Source: Ascoidea rubescens DSM 1968
Lineage: Eukaryota; Ascomycota; Saccharomycetes; Ascoideales; Ascoideaceae
DNA: 64,000 bases
Assembly: GCF_001661345.1 (NCBI RefSeq)
Contig: NW_017962915.1
Location: forward strand, 1,288,487-1,352,486
Direction of reading: 5' to 3'
The position numbers were made by a program, and so were the translations under genes. Positions 10,160 to 20,939 of the stretch are shown here, one piece after another (position 1 is the first letter of the stretch; each line of letters starts with the position of its first letter). The notes under the pieces are model-generated. The model saw only the letters and a list, made by a program, of their open reading frames with translations. It did no database searches and was not told where the DNA came from.

Positions 10160-12856
10160 ATGGCTCCTGCTCCCAAAACTGCCTACCCTCCAGGGACACA
10201 ACTAACAGTGGGCTCCCACAAAATCTCCATACTTCAGTATATTTCTGAAGGTGGGTTTGCTCATGTCTACACTTGCAATATTGTTTCTCCTAAACCTCCA
10301 CTCGGCTCGAAGAATGAAGTTGTTTGTTTGAAGAGAGTTGCTGTTCCAAACAAGATGTTATTAAACATTCTTAGAGCTGAAGTTGAAGCCATGAAAAGAT
10401 TGAAAGGAAAACCTCACATTGTTTCTTATATCGACTCACATGCTTCGAGGATATCTTCTGATGGTTCTCAAGGCTATGAAGTTTTGCTTTTGATGGAATA
10501 TTGTTCCAAACATGGGTTGATTGACTTTATGAACACAAGATTAACAACGAGATTGTCGGAAGCAGAAGTCTTGAGAATAATGTACGAAATCACCCTTGGT
10601 GTTTTGCAAATGCATTTTTTGGATCCTCCTTTGGTTCATCGTGATATCAAAATTGAAAACGTATTGATCAATGATAAAGATGAATACCAACTATGCGATT
10701 TTGGATCAGCCTGTGGGATATTACGACCTCCTCAAAATCCTGAAGAATTCAAAATGCTACAATCGGATATTTTACAACACACCACTGCTCAATATCGTTC
10801 GCCTGAAATGATCGATTTAACCAAGGGATTTCCTATAGATGAAAAAGCAGATATTTGGGCATTAGGTGTTTTCTTGTATAAACTATGTTATTACACTACG
10901 CCTTTCGAATCCGGTGGGGAAATGGCACTTTTACAAGGCACTTTTGCTTTTCCTCATCATCCTCAGTATTCTGTGAGATTGAAAAATATGATAACAATCT
11001 TACTTAATGTAAATCCAAATCTTCGTCCCAATATCTATCAGGTTTTGAAAGAACTTTCTTTAATGAGAGGAATGAACATCCCAATTGAAGTCCAAAATCA
11101 ATATGCAGAAAAAAAAAGAGTTGAAAAAGCAGAAAAGTTACAATCCCAATCTCAGTCTCAATCTCAACAACAGAAACAGCAACAGCAACAGCAACCAAAA
11201 ATTCAACCTTTCTTGCCTGTAAGACCACAAAATATGTCTCAAAACCAAATTGATCAATTTTCTCAAACAAATACACACATTCCAATACAGAACAACACAA
11301 TTTCTCAAATGAACCCAATTAATTCTGCTGTTAATGCTCAAAATAACGTCCAGCAAAAATTAAATGTCTACCATTCATCTGTATCACCACGCCCTCTACA
11401 AAATCAAAATCAACAACAGCAGATACTCTTTTCTCCAAGTGTAAATTCCAAGTCATCCACCTCATTGCAAAATACACTAGCAAATAGCAATATAATGTTT
11501 CAAAATAAATCGAATCCCGAAGTTTCCTCGAAAAGTTTTTCTAGACCAGAAGATCCCTTTGCGAATATTAGCAGCATTGAAAAGTTGAAACGGTTATCAA
11601 TATCATCGAAAGCTATCTCAGAACAAAAACCATTGGAAAAGAAAGATGTGGATATGAATGTGAAGTCACATTCTCGTCCTGCTTCTTCTCAATTCGAACT
11701 GGGTTTTTCTGTAAACGATACCGAAATTGATGATGACATTAGATCTATCAGGAATAAACTAATTCGAATTCAAAAATTGAAAGCTCAAAATTCAAGAAAT
11801 GAAAGTGTACCATACCATAAAGACAATTTCAATATATTTGATGATGATGTTGCGGATAATGATAATTACGATGGTGGAATTTCAGAAAATTCACTAGATA
11901 TAGACGATAAATTTCCTTCAATTGAAAAACTTGACAATCAATTTCCGAATAATTTTGATAGTGGTTATGATGCACCAAAATTTGGGAATGGAAATGTCAA
12001 TAAATTAAAAAATAGGTATGTTAGTATTGAAACTCAAACCGATGATTTTTTGTTTAACACGAAATCAAATAATTCAGCAGAAAATGTTTTGAAAAACATC
12101 AAAACGGAAAAATCTGATCACAAGCCATATCTCCAGAACTCCTCTGAAAATGATGAAACTAAAATGGTTTTACCTAAAAAACTTCAAAAGATTTTAACCG
12201 GGTTTTCCAATGATTCAAGTGAAGGCAGTTTGGAAGTCTCGCAATTTGAAAATGGGATCCCAACCGAACAAAATATACTGATAAGTAGAACTAAATCAAT
12301 AGAGAACCCGAACAACAAATTTGAGACACAAATATCGAGAAAGGTTTCTCCAGTTCAAAAAGTCTTTTCAAACAATGGGTCCACTGATAATAAAAGCAAA
12401 TCAATAACTCCTAGTAACCAATTGAAAATGGCCCCAGTTATCAAAGAAGCGTCTGAAAAAGGAGACTTGGTTCCTTCAGAAACATCATCTATACAGCAAA
12501 GACTTAAAATGTTGCTATCTAGCAGTAGTGAAGAGGCCACTTATAAAACAGCCAATGGATATGGAAAATACACAGATGAAGTGCCAACAAAAGAGAAACC
12601 CTCGAAAGAAAACATTCAAAAGCCAGAAGTTCCATTGAAATCAGATTCTTTGTCTAGTATAGCCACTTCAGGCAGCCTTCCCAAAACCAAAATCAAAAAG
12701 ATTCCACCACCAACGCCTAAAAAACCTGCTCATTTGAAAAGCAAGTTCAAAGTTGTGAGTCCCAAGCATATTTTCAGTCCCACAGGTGAAAATCCATCGA
12801 TTGATGGAGAGTTTGATAAGTTTAACCGTAAATTTCCTAAAGCCATTGAAAAGTAG
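10160..12856 (+). CDS. PRK1: Ark1/Prk1-family actin-regulating Ser/Thr kinase
   Basis: This NAK-family kinase phosphorylates endocytic coat proteins at cortical actin patches and promotes their disassembly. The 898-residue protein has an N-terminal kinase domain (about 15-305). It shows a Gly-loop variant SEGGFAHVYT at 29-38, invariant Lys58 in VVCLKRV, the catalytic loop HRDIKIENVL starting at His160, DFG at 180-182 and an activation-segment end QYRSPEMIDL at 211-220. The opening PPGTQLTVGSHKISILQYIS is typical of Ark1/Prk1/Akl1. A long low-complexity tail follows with Gln-rich (about 325-350) and Asn-rich parts. Near the C-terminus, KIPPPTPKKPAHLKS (from about 847) matches the Pro/Lys-rich Abp1-SH3-binding site that recruits Ark1 and Prk1 to actin patches; this favours Ark1/Prk1 over Akl1. 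Ark1 and Prk1 cannot be told apart here. Confidence 0.92.
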   Translation: MAPAPKTAYPPGTQLTVGSHKISILQYISEGGFAHVYTCNIVSPKPPLGSKNEVVCLKRVAVPNKMLLNILRAEVEAMKRLKGKPHIVSYIDSHASRISSDGSQGYEVLLLMEYCSKHGLIDFMNTRLTTRLSEAEVLRIMYEITLGVLQMHFLDPPLVHRDIKIENVLINDKDEYQLCDFGSACGILRPPQNPEEFKMLQSDILQHTTAQYRSPEMIDLTKGFPIDEKADIWALGVFLYKLCYYTTPFESGGEMALLQGTFAFPHHPQYSVRLKNMITILLNVNPNLRPNIYQVLKELSLMRGMNIPIEVQNQYAEKKRVEKAEKLQSQSQSQSQQQKQQQQQQPKIQPFLPVRPQNMSQNQIDQFSQTNTHIPIQNNTISQMNPINSAVNAQNNVQQKLNVYHSSVSPRPLQNQNQQQQILFSPSVNSKSSTSLQNTLANSNIMFQNKSNPEVSSKSFSRPEDPFANISSIEKLKRLSISSKAISEQKPLEKKDVDMNVKSHSRPASSQFELGFSVNDTEIDDDIRSIRNKLIRIQKLKAQNSRNESVPYHKDNFNIFDDDVADNDNYDGGISENSLDIDDKFPSIEKLDNQFPNNFDSGYDAPKFGNGNVNKLKNRYVSIETQTDDFLFNTKSNNSAENVLKNIKTEKSDHKPYLQNSSENDETKMVLPKKLQKILTGFSNDSSEGSLEVSQFENGIPTEQNILISRTKSIENPNNKFETQISRKVSPVQKVFSNNGSTDNKSKSITPSNQLKMAPVIKEASEKGDLVPSETSSIQQRLKMLLSSSSEEATYKTANGYGKYTDEVPTKEKPSKENIQKPEVPLKSDSLSSIATSGSLPKTKIKKIPPPTPKKPAHLKSKFKVVSPKHIFSPTGENPSIDGEFDKFNRKFPKAIEK

Positions 12857-13234
12857 TCAATGTTTGTTTTTAATTTTTCTTTATTTCTATGTTATTTATT
12901 TCGTTTTCCTGTTATTTTCTTATTATCTTCTTGTCATCTTTCTGTTATTTTCCCAAAAGTTTTCAATCGTTTTTAAAAGTTTTTGTAATTTTTTGATTTT
13001 TTAAATGGATGACTTTCAATGGAGTTTCTGATCCACTCAAGCAATATTTCCCTGTGTAATCAGGACACAAATGCATTTTGCAAGGTGGCCCGTGCTATTT
13101 CCCCCGCATAAACCGAACATCCACCATGTTCCTTCATCAATTTTATCTATTATCTGGCACATCTCAGAACTAATCGCTTTTAGTGCTCAACATCAACAGA
13201 CAATAAAGGAATAGAGTGAAAAGTTGACTGGAAT
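12857..13234. other. Kinase-to-COG3 spacer
   Basis: This 378-bp tandem spacer has a T-rich 3' untranslated part (to about 13010) followed by a more balanced stretch that should contain the COG3 promoter. No specific site was recognised. Confidence 0.5.
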
Positions 13235-16120
13235 ATGGATTTTATTTACGATTACAGTGATTCCACTGCCAATGACGTCCACAAGAGCTCTGGTATTCCT
13301 CTACCTGCTGCCCCATTGACTTTACCCCTAAATCTCCCTGAAGAAATTACAAAGAAATTGCCTGGGCTATCAATTCTATCAAATTTGCAAAAGAACTATG
13401 CCAAAAGTACTGAAAATATCAATGATTCAACCGACAATTTGAATTTGCTGAAGGAAAACGACTTGGCTGAAAAATACGCCAGATTGTCGCTAGAGTTGTT
13501 GGCAAGTGGTAAGAATAGAGGTGTTTCAAGTTTCTCACCAAGTTTAGAAACTGATTCAACAATTACAAAATCTAATGAACAGAATCAAGTTAACGACGTT
13601 TCAATAAACGATTTTGTAAATAGCACATCTTCAAATGCTGCAATTGCAAATAATAACAGAGGTGCCAATATCAGCAGCAACATTCTTTCTACAAAGCTAT
13701 CCAAAATCTTGTCTTCGTCGTTAACAACATCTTACAATACACCACTTGATTTGAAAATTAAGAAATCGTTGAAAATTCTTGAAGCCAATAACTATTTTAA
13801 TGTGTGCTCTGATGATGAATATAATAGTTACAATACTCTAGTTCAGCCCGGTTTCCTTGGGTCAATTACAAGAAAAAATTTACAAAGTAAAGTTGAAAAC
13901 GAACTTTTGAAACAACACTCCAAAATTCTTGTGAAATTTCAACCATTGATAGATGTTTTAGAACACTTGAAGAGCAATATTGAAAACTTGAATGTTCAAA
14001 AAGATAATTTGGTTAACGACTTGAATAATTTGACAAAGTTCAATGAAGAAAATCTATCAAATGACAAATTTAATATCAACCAGATAAAAGCACTACAACA
14101 TGAAAAAAACTTGATATTAATAAAAAAACACATATTGATGTCATTTAAAAATGAATTTCAAATCAATGAATATGAAGAATACGTTATAAAGAATACCAAT
14201 TTGACTAATAGTGATAATGATGATGAAACCCTAAAGGAGTTTTTTAAAGTCTATAACAAGATCAAAAAAATCTACCAGAATTGTTATTTGCTATTATCAA
14301 TGAATAATCCTACCATAGGTATAAATATTATGAACAAAATGAAAGGTTTGATTGATAATGCATTGAATAAGATATTTTATTTTGTTGAATATAACTTGAA
14401 TAATTTTCAAAATATTAACAAAAGAAATTTCAAAATCTTAAAAGAATCAATTAAAATTGTCTTGAATTCCTCGTTTTTGATGGCTAATAGAGTTGAAGAT
14501 ATTGACAAAGATTCTGCAGAAGAATCTTTTTCTGTTTCAAAATTTGTCGAAAATAACGTATATGTTAACAATCTTATCAATAAAATTATTGAAGTTAGAG
14601 CAAAACAAAATTTAAAAGATTTTCTTGATCAATTGGGCACCTCATTGCTCCGAGATGATAATCAAAGCATGATATCTGTCAAATCAAAAGACTCCGCAAG
14701 ACCAATATTAATGTCTGCTCATGATCCAATTAGGTACATTGGTGACATCTTGGCATATATCCACTCTTTGATTGTAAATGAAAAAGAAATTATAGATACC
14801 TTGCTTGATAATAATGAAGATTTTTTTGATTTTAGAAATGGTGAAGGTGCTGGCTCCAAGACGGATTTTGATTTTGATTTTGATTTTACTGTGCTCAGTG
14901 AAAAGGACAAGAATTTAAATGCTAACCAGTTTTCAGATTTAAAAGAATATTTATTGATCAAGACTTTGAATGTTCTTGCAAAACCATTAAATTTGCGTGT
15001 TAGTAGATTTATTATGGTGGAAAACAAATTGAATACAATTCAAAACATTTTCAACGTTCTTGATCTGTATGATTTAATGTTTTTGAAGCAATTTGATGTT
15101 GAGTTGATGAAAAGAGCCCAATTGAAAAATGAGCTATTAATCAGTATCAAAACTTTGGAAAAGTTTCTTCATAAAAGAGCATTTGCGATTCTTGAAGATT
15201 CATTAAACGAAATTTCCTCGTTAATAGAACAAAATATTGAAAGCCATGATTTACAGTCTCCAGAATGGCTAATTAATTATGTCAACGATATTCAAAAAGT
15301 GTTTTATTCATTTCATCCAAGTTCTAATTCGGAATTGAACAATTTTCTATTCTTATCAGATCAACAGATGGACGATTTCTTAAAGCTTGTTATTGACAGA
15401 CCATTATCTTTAGTGTATAAGCAAGCAGATCTCAGTAGCTTTGATGAAGAAGCCGAAAAGTCCAAAAAGATTTTTGAAATTAATAGTATTGATTTTATTT
15501 TGTCTAAAATTTTAACCATATCATTCATTAAGAATGAAAAAATCAATGAACTTAATATTAAATTGGACAGTGAGACCCAATTTTTAATTTATGTTCAGTT
15601 TGATATTCTAATAGAATCTTGTGGATTGAGCTTAGTTTTCAAAATGCTTAATAGTATTTACCCCTATGATAAGCTTATTGAAGAGTATGCAATAACTATA
15701 GCACATAATCCTGAAGAATTTTTAAAAATAATGGACAAGTATATATCACTAAAAAGCAAACCAGAGTTTTCTATTGAATCTATAAACACAATCAATAAAA
15801 AAATAGAGCTTTTTTTGCCCTCTGCTCTTACAGATACACAGTCTTCAGCTCTAATCAATGTTTCTTCACCTATGATTTCTAATCAGATAATCGAAGAATC
15901 GTCGCTAAAATTCGTTGACTTTTACAAAATTTTCTTTATACTTGTTGTTAGATTCTATGACAATACAGTTGAGCATTTAGATTCTATTGCAGAAGACGAA
16001 TATGATTCAGGAATGATTGAAAAGCTGTTGCTTAAGTGGAATGAAATTGAGGTTGCCACATTATTAGGAGTCGATGAACTTTACATTAAAAAGCTACAAA
16101 TGGAACAAAGTCTTAATTGA
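13235..16120 (+). CDS. COG3: Conserved oligomeric Golgi complex subunit 3 (Cog3/Sec34)
   Basis: This is a subunit of the COG tethering complex (lobe A), which catches retrograde intra-Golgi vesicles. The 961-residue protein starts at ATG 13235 and appears complete. The Sec34-like domain begins near residue 188: a YFNVCSDDEYNSYNTLVQPG segment, then a helix-rich stretch rich in Leu, Asn and Lys (about 220-330) as expected of the coiled-coil N-terminal region, then long alpha-helical repeats. The N-terminal 170 residues are Ser/Asn-rich and poorly conserved. An Asp-Phe repeat (DFDFDFDF, near residue 545) sits in a loop. It is longer than the S. cerevisiae protein (801 aa), through low-complexity insertions. 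The neighbours are unrelated. Confidence 0.9.
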   Translation: MDFIYDYSDSTANDVHKSSGIPLPAAPLTLPLNLPEEITKKLPGLSILSNLQKNYAKSTENINDSTDNLNLLKENDLAEKYARLSLELLASGKNRGVSSFSPSLETDSTITKSNEQNQVNDVSINDFVNSTSSNAAIANNNRGANISSNILSTKLSKILSSSLTTSYNTPLDLKIKKSLKILEANNYFNVCSDDEYNSYNTLVQPGFLGSITRKNLQSKVENELLKQHSKILVKFQPLIDVLEHLKSNIENLNVQKDNLVNDLNNLTKFNEENLSNDKFNINQIKALQHEKNLILIKKHILMSFKNEFQINEYEEYVIKNTNLTNSDNDDETLKEFFKVYNKIKKIYQNCYLLLSMNNPTIGINIMNKMKGLIDNALNKIFYFVEYNLNNFQNINKRNFKILKESIKIVLNSSFLMANRVEDIDKDSAEESFSVSKFVENNVYVNNLINKIIEVRAKQNLKDFLDQLGTSLLRDDNQSMISVKSKDSARPILMSAHDPIRYIGDILAYIHSLIVNEKEIIDTLLDNNEDFFDFRNGEGAGSKTDFDFDFDFTVLSEKDKNLNANQFSDLKEYLLIKTLNVLAKPLNLRVSRFIMVENKLNTIQNIFNVLDLYDLMFLKQFDVELMKRAQLKNELLISIKTLEKFLHKRAFAILEDSLNEISSLIEQNIESHDLQSPEWLINYVNDIQKVFYSFHPSSNSELNNFLFLSDQQMDDFLKLVIDRPLSLVYKQADLSSFDEEAEKSKKIFEINSIDFILSKILTISFIKNEKINELNIKLDSETQFLIYVQFDILIESCGLSLVFKMLNSIYPYDKLIEEYAITIAHNPEEFLKIMDKYISLKSKPEFSIESINTINKKIELFLPSALTDTQSSALINVSSPMISNQIIEESSLKFVDFYKIFFILVVRFYDNTVEHLDSIAEDEYDSGMIEKLLLKWNEIEVATLLGVDELYIKKLQMEQSLN

Positions 16121-16697
16121 ATGTAGTAAACATTTCTGTTAAAGTAATCTTTTAAAGTCTATAAACTGAGAAAATTTTTGAAAAGATACATGTTCTTCAA
16201 AAACAGAAAAAAATAATAATCAATGTGATAAAAATGATAAAAATGGTAGAAATGATAAAAATGATAAAAATGATAGAAATGATAGAAAGATAGAAAGATA
16301 GAAATAATAAAAATAATAAAAATAATAAACAAAAAGCAATAAAATGTAAAATTATACATATAGTAAAGTGAAAATAGAAGGATTAAATAAAATAATTTTA
16401 TATTGAAAACAATTTAAACACTGTATTGCTGATTTTATAATAATAACAATAAAAACACCAATCCTAGGTGCTAAAAATTAAAGATGCGAATTAAAAGAAA
16501 TGAAGCTGTTTTATGTTTTTAATAATAATTTTTCAACATGTCTTTCAACTAGGAAAGCTATTATTAACAACCTAATAATCAAAATATATTATAAAATTAC
16601 AATATTAAGGCAAAAGTACAATAAGGAAAATAGAAATCAATAAAATAGAGTGGGTGAGTATAAGCAATGAGGGTGATTATGAGGGTGATTATACGTG
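16121..16697. other. Convergent spacer COG3 / NIPA-like gene with ATGATAAAA-type repeats
   Basis: This AT-rich 577-bp spacer lies between two convergent genes. Positions about 16220-16330 are an imperfect tandem repeat of a 9-base unit (AATGATAAA/AATGATAGA) that degrades into AATAATAAA. No gene was seen. Confidence 0.6.
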
Positions 16698-18329
16698 TTA
16701 TTTTTCATTATCATGGTTTATCATAAATGGAAAGGGGAAGGTAATGTGAGAGGATTTTGTTGTTGAGTTTGCTGATTGAGTGAATGGCGCTGATTGTGCT
16801 GAAAGTACAGTTGAGTTGAATGATTGAAAAGATTCAGCAGGTAATGAGGAGCCAGATTTGGAAGCTGAGAGATTCCTCGGCCGATAATACGGCTGGTCAG
16901 ATTGAGAAGAAGAAGAAGAAGATCCATTGAACTCATCTTCTACCAATTTTGACAAATAAGGGTCATTATTGTAGTTTATGGTTGTGCGATGCACCAGCTG
17001 GTGATTGTTTTCTTCTTCAACCACATTAAAGCCCTGTTTATCGTTATCATTGAAATTCCAGCTCAACGAAGAAACACCAATTACGATTAATAGAACACCA
17101 AAAAAGATGAAAAAAATGTCAATGTTATCTAGTTTTTCCAACTGGTCAAAATAAATCAAGCCATTTAAGATATTGACCACGTTGAAAACGCAAAACGTTA
17201 GTGGGTAAACAATTGTTGTAGAGGTGATTTTTAAACCAAGATTTAAATAGTAAAGTTGGGCGACAGCAAAACAGAACCATATTACTACAATCACCCAAGA
17301 ATCGAGGTTTTTCAAATCATCTGGTTTATGGGAAACAATTGCGTTGACCAAGATCTCGACAGCAGATTTTGCTAATAAAAGTGCATGAGCAGATAGTAAA
17401 CCTGATATTAAGCCAAATAGTATTCCCTGGATGAATAATAGTTTTTCATATAAGGGGTAATCAAAGGATTTAAACCTTTTGAAAAATATTTTCAGATTTC
17501 TTGTTAAATATTCTTTTAAGTTGGAAATTGAGGGTAATGAAATATTGCTAAAAGTCAGTGAAAAGAAAAAGGAAGAATCTGCTGAATTTGTTAAATTTGA
17601 TTGATTGGAAATGGAACTTGAATTTACAGGAATCAAGCAGTATCTTTTTAATCTTTGGGAAGTGTGAGGTAGTAAAGAAGTAGTCTCATTTGGAGAGGAA
17701 ATTGGAAGAGAGGTGTTGTTGCTGGTTTTATTTGTATTATAGGCTTGATTATGAATTTGGTTAACGAGGTCAGGGTTTTTTTTGATATCTTCAAACAAAT
17801 TTTTATATTTTTTAATATAGATATTTGCAACGTATGTATATAGCAACATCACTATGGCTATTATGAAACTTGAAAGTAGCCAGTGCAAAAACTGGATTCT
17901 CTTGAATAGATTAATCAAGTCAATCAAACTTCTTTGAGGTTGAGGTAGAGAGCCAAAATATGCTATTAAAAAAGCACCAATACTAACCAATATTGTTCCA
18001 AGTAGGGTCTTCTTTGTAAAGTTTTCTTTCAAAATAACAGAGGCAAGTATTGAATTAAATACCAAACCAGTTGCTTGTAAAGGACTTAGGATGATTAAAG
18101 GGAGTGTTGAGATTTGAATGCTTGAACCAAATACATTTGCAATGATAAAGAGAAGGAACCCAGTTCTCCATAGTATTTTGATATGGCTTCGATTTGAATT
18201 TGAAGTAGGATCAGAATTAAGTTCTTTTAGAATATGCGATTTTCGTTGCAATGTTATCCCCAACGATTGTGTTGCATTTGAAACGATTCCAACAATTATG
18301 CCAACAAATACTGTGAAAGCAGAACCCAT
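16698..18329 (-). CDS. NIPA-like (DUF803) membrane transporter
   Basis: This multi-pass membrane protein belongs to the NIPA family (drug/metabolite transporter fold), some of whose members carry Mg2+. The 543-residue chain starts MGSAFTVFVGIIVGIVSNAT, the usual NIPA opening in which the first membrane helix directly follows the start. It continues with SLGITLQRKSH, then further helices around 55-75, 80-100, 105-128 and 150-170. A Ser/Asn-rich hydrophilic loop (about 175-265) separates these from a second set of helices (about 295-440). The C-terminal 100 residues are Ser-rich and cytosolic-looking. The substrate is not evident. It converges with COG3. The family assignment is firm; ion specificity is not. 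Confidence 0.85.
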   Translation of the reverse strand: MGSAFTVFVGIIVGIVSNATQSLGITLQRKSHILKELNSDPTSNSNRSHIKILWRTGFLLFIIANVFGSSIQISTLPLIILSPLQATGLVFNSILASVILKENFTKKTLLGTILVSIGAFLIAYFGSLPQPQRSLIDLINLFKRIQFLHWLLSSFIIAIVMLLYTYVANIYIKKYKNLFEDIKKNPDLVNQIHNQAYNTNKTSNNTSLPISSPNETTSLLPHTSQRLKRYCLIPVNSSSISNQSNLTNSADSSFFFSLTFSNISLPSISNLKEYLTRNLKIFFKRFKSFDYPLYEKLLFIQGILFGLISGLLSAHALLLAKSAVEILVNAIVSHKPDDLKNLDSWVIVVIWFCFAVAQLYYLNLGLKITSTTIVYPLTFCVFNVVNILNGLIYFDQLEKLDNIDIFFIFFGVLLIVIGVSSLSWNFNDNDKQGFNVVEEENNHQLVHRTTINYNNDPYLSKLVEDEFNGSSSSSSQSDQPYYRPRNLSASKSGSSLPAESFQSFNSTVLSAQSAPFTQSANSTTKSSHITFPFPFMINHDNEK

Positions 18330-19208
18330 TACTGCTTATGTTCTTTGACGAGAGTATGAAGATGAAAAGAAATTCAAAAATGTGAAAAATATGATAAAGA
18401 AGCTGAAATGAGATGGTTCTTCAGTTGTATGTTTAGCCTTCAGTTGTTCTTAGTATGGTTATAAAATAGAAATCAAAAGATAGAATTAAAAAAAGTAGCA
18501 CCAGAAACTCTTAGTGAAAAAAAAGAGAGAAAACTATTAGAATATCTTGATCAGCTAAGAGAGTGCTCTATAAGAAGTATACGAGTTAAAAAACAAAATG
18601 ACAGCCTTGAAAGATGGAGAATTCAGGTCAAAGGAAAAGCAATGGTGAGTAGATACTGCAATTATCACAGTTGGAACAGATTCAATCAGAGGACAAGCAA
18701 AGTGGTTTATATCTAAGAAGAAAGAAGCTGGAGGTGAACAACAGAAAGATAAGATATAAGATATAAAATACAATATACAAAATACAAATAAAAGGAACAT
18801 CTCAAAGTGCAAGGAAAAAAGATGGAGAGAAAGCACGAAACGGGAAGGTGTTGGGGCCTGTCTTAGGTGGATTGCTATATTGGGACAGAGATACTGAACT
18901 GAGCAGGTCGGAAATTGAGTGCACGTGGTAGCTCAACAGAACAAGCTGTGCCTCTGCAGAGCGGTGCAGGTGTGGCTGTGGATAAATACGTGCAAGTGTA
19001 AGCAGCTTCCTGCGTATCTCAGTCGAATTGGGGATGGCTGGATAAATCCAGAATTAAGGTTGATGTTGTGCGTCTGCCAAGATATTAAGTTATTAATTTA
19101 CTGTTTAGATTAATTTTGAACAAGAAAAATAAAAAATCAATTAGAAAATGTTCAACTGTATAGGAGGTTTATCTGTGTAAAGTACAAGGCCAGAATGAAA
19201 TTTAGTGT
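18330..19208. other. Spacer upstream of NIPA-like gene and downstream of SNG1-like gene
   Basis: This 879-bp tandem (minus-strand) spacer is A-rich near the NIPA start and GC-balanced at 18840-19080. No gene, RNA or strong motif was recognised; it should contain the NIPA-gene promoter. Confidence 0.5.
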
Positions 19209-20939
19209 CTACTGCTTTTCAGCAGGACCCTTTGGAGCAGCACCAGCACCAGCACCAGCAGCACCAGCAGCTTTTTTAGACATTGTCTTTCCGAAAAAGA
19301 ATAATGCTATAGGGTGTAATAGATTGTTCACCACTATCCATGCACAAAGAATACCAATATTTCTACCCATATTGCCTTTCCAAGTGTTCAAGAATAACAC
19401 TCTTGTTAATTCAGCAGAGTTGTATATTGGAAAAGCATATCCGTATTTGAAGAATCCTGGCAAAAGGTCAAGTGGAGCAAAAGTGGGAGAGATGTTACTT
19501 ATAACCCAAAATAGCATCCAAAATCCAATAAGAGGTGGAAAAACTGGAATGATGAATAATGCCATGTTTTCGTTAGCCCCACCAACTGCCGCCATTGTTA
19601 AGTAGTTGAACATCCAATAAATAACAAACCCCGACTTTCCAAAGGTCTTTGTAAATGATACTTGGAAACACGCTGTGACAGTAGAATAAGTTAATGATAG
19701 CACAAAAAATGAGATTTGAGAAGAAATCATTCTGTAAAGAATATAATGTTTGATTTTGACGTATTTGACAAATATTTGATGAGTTGTTGCAAAAAAATTA
19801 AATTGGAAAAATGTTATAATAATCAAAAAAATTAGCCCTACTTGTAATGGAGCCATTAAAACTGGATCCGTAAGAGGGATATTGTCGATAAATTGTGGAA
19901 TTGGAATATTGGATATTAAATCAGGATTATTGGAGATTAAATTCACCCTTTGTGTCTCATTCAAGTAGTTATTAATAATTGGTGAATAAACATTTAAGTA
20001 GATTTGAGATGACAAATAGCTTGCATATTTATTCATATTGGGTGTAACATATCCATTCATTGAAAGTGGGTCTCTACCGGTTTCGTATATTATTTGGATT
20101 AAAGCATTTGAAGCATTGTTTGGACTGAAAGTTTCATATTGAGTGCTATCTGGATTTGCAAATGCCTGATAGATTTGATATGTGGCATCTTGTGAAATGT
20201 AAACTGTAGCCCAGTATCGTTTTCTGTGAATCAATGAATCAACCTTCTGTCTAAGTGTTTGATCTTCATCTAACGGATATTTAGACAAAAATTCCTCATA
20301 ACTGTAATATTTCCAGCCTGCTAAGTCGTTAATAGATTCATTATCTTGTGTCACAGAAGTGGCGGTATCTGTCAATAATGGTTCGATGACGAGGTTATCC
20401 ACCAGTCTTGATTGTTCTTCAGTAACTATTAAAACATCTAAATTCTTATAACGAAGATTTCTTTGATACATTGAACCCCAATATATTGAAAAAACTGCCA
20501 ACATAAATGCAGACATTATCACCCAATTAGTTATGAAATTCTTTAATACTAAAAGCCAAGGCTTAGTATTTGTTTTATCGAAAATACCAATTTTTTTGTT
20601 AATATTCGACTTTATAGTTTGTATTCTGTTCAATGTTCTAGTCCTTGTTGAGCTTCTTGATAAACTTCCACTTTCAATATCATTTCTAGGTCTTGATAAT
20701 GATCGGACTATTGCGTTACCACCGACCATATTAGTTTCATATGCTTGTTCTTGATATCTCTCAATTGATCTTAAACCACCATCATCAGAACTATCATCTT
20801 TATCGCCACGTCCAATATTGTTGTTAGGATAAAAATTGGGGTTGTTATTGTCGAGAGTGCTCTGGATCTGAGAGGTCGTAGAAGATGGGTCAGTAGAGAT
20901 AGTCTTCTGCAGGGGAATATTGGAATTCATTGGGCTCAA
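19209..20939 (-). CDS. SNG1: Sng1-like membrane protein (DUF3533)
   Basis: This plasma-membrane protein of the Sng1 / nitrosoguanidine-resistance family has members linked to drug resistance and lipid asymmetry at the plasma membrane. The 576-residue protein has a Ser/Asn-rich cytosolic N-terminus (1-120) and one membrane helix (about 138-158, NWVIMSAFMLAVFSIYWGSMY-like). A long hydrophilic domain follows (about 160-360), with the family's RKRYWATVYI segment. It then has a block of five or so helices (about 362-555) with typical MFNYLTMAAVGGANENMALF and PLIGFWMLFWVISNISPTFAP stretches. The C-terminal tail is an Ala/Gly/Pro run encoded by GCT/GGT repeats. Length is close to S. cerevisiae Sng1 (547 aa). 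Orthology to Sng1 itself, rather than a family paralogue, is likely but not proven. Confidence 0.85.
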   Translation of the reverse strand: MSPMNSNIPLQKTISTDPSSTTSQIQSTLDNNNPNFYPNNNIGRGDKDDSSDDGGLRSIERYQEQAYETNMVGGNAIVRSLSRPRNDIESGSLSRSSTRTRTLNRIQTIKSNINKKIGIFDKTNTKPWLLVLKNFITNWVIMSAFMLAVFSIYWGSMYQRNLRYKNLDVLIVTEEQSRLVDNLVIEPLLTDTATSVTQDNESINDLAGWKYYSYEEFLSKYPLDEDQTLRQKVDSLIHRKRYWATVYISQDATYQIYQAFANPDSTQYETFSPNNASNALIQIIYETGRDPLSMNGYVTPNMNKYASYLSSQIYLNVYSPIINNYLNETQRVNLISNNPDLISNIPIPQFIDNIPLTDPVLMAPLQVGLIFLIIITFFQFNFFATTHQIFVKYVKIKHYILYRMISSQISFFVLSLTYSTVTACFQVSFTKTFGKSGFVIYWMFNYLTMAAVGGANENMALFIIPVFPPLIGFWMLFWVISNISPTFAPLDLLPGFFKYGYAFPIYNSAELTRVLFLNTWKGNMGRNIGILCAWIVVNNLLHPIALFFFGKTMSKKAAGAAGAGAGAAPKGPAEKQ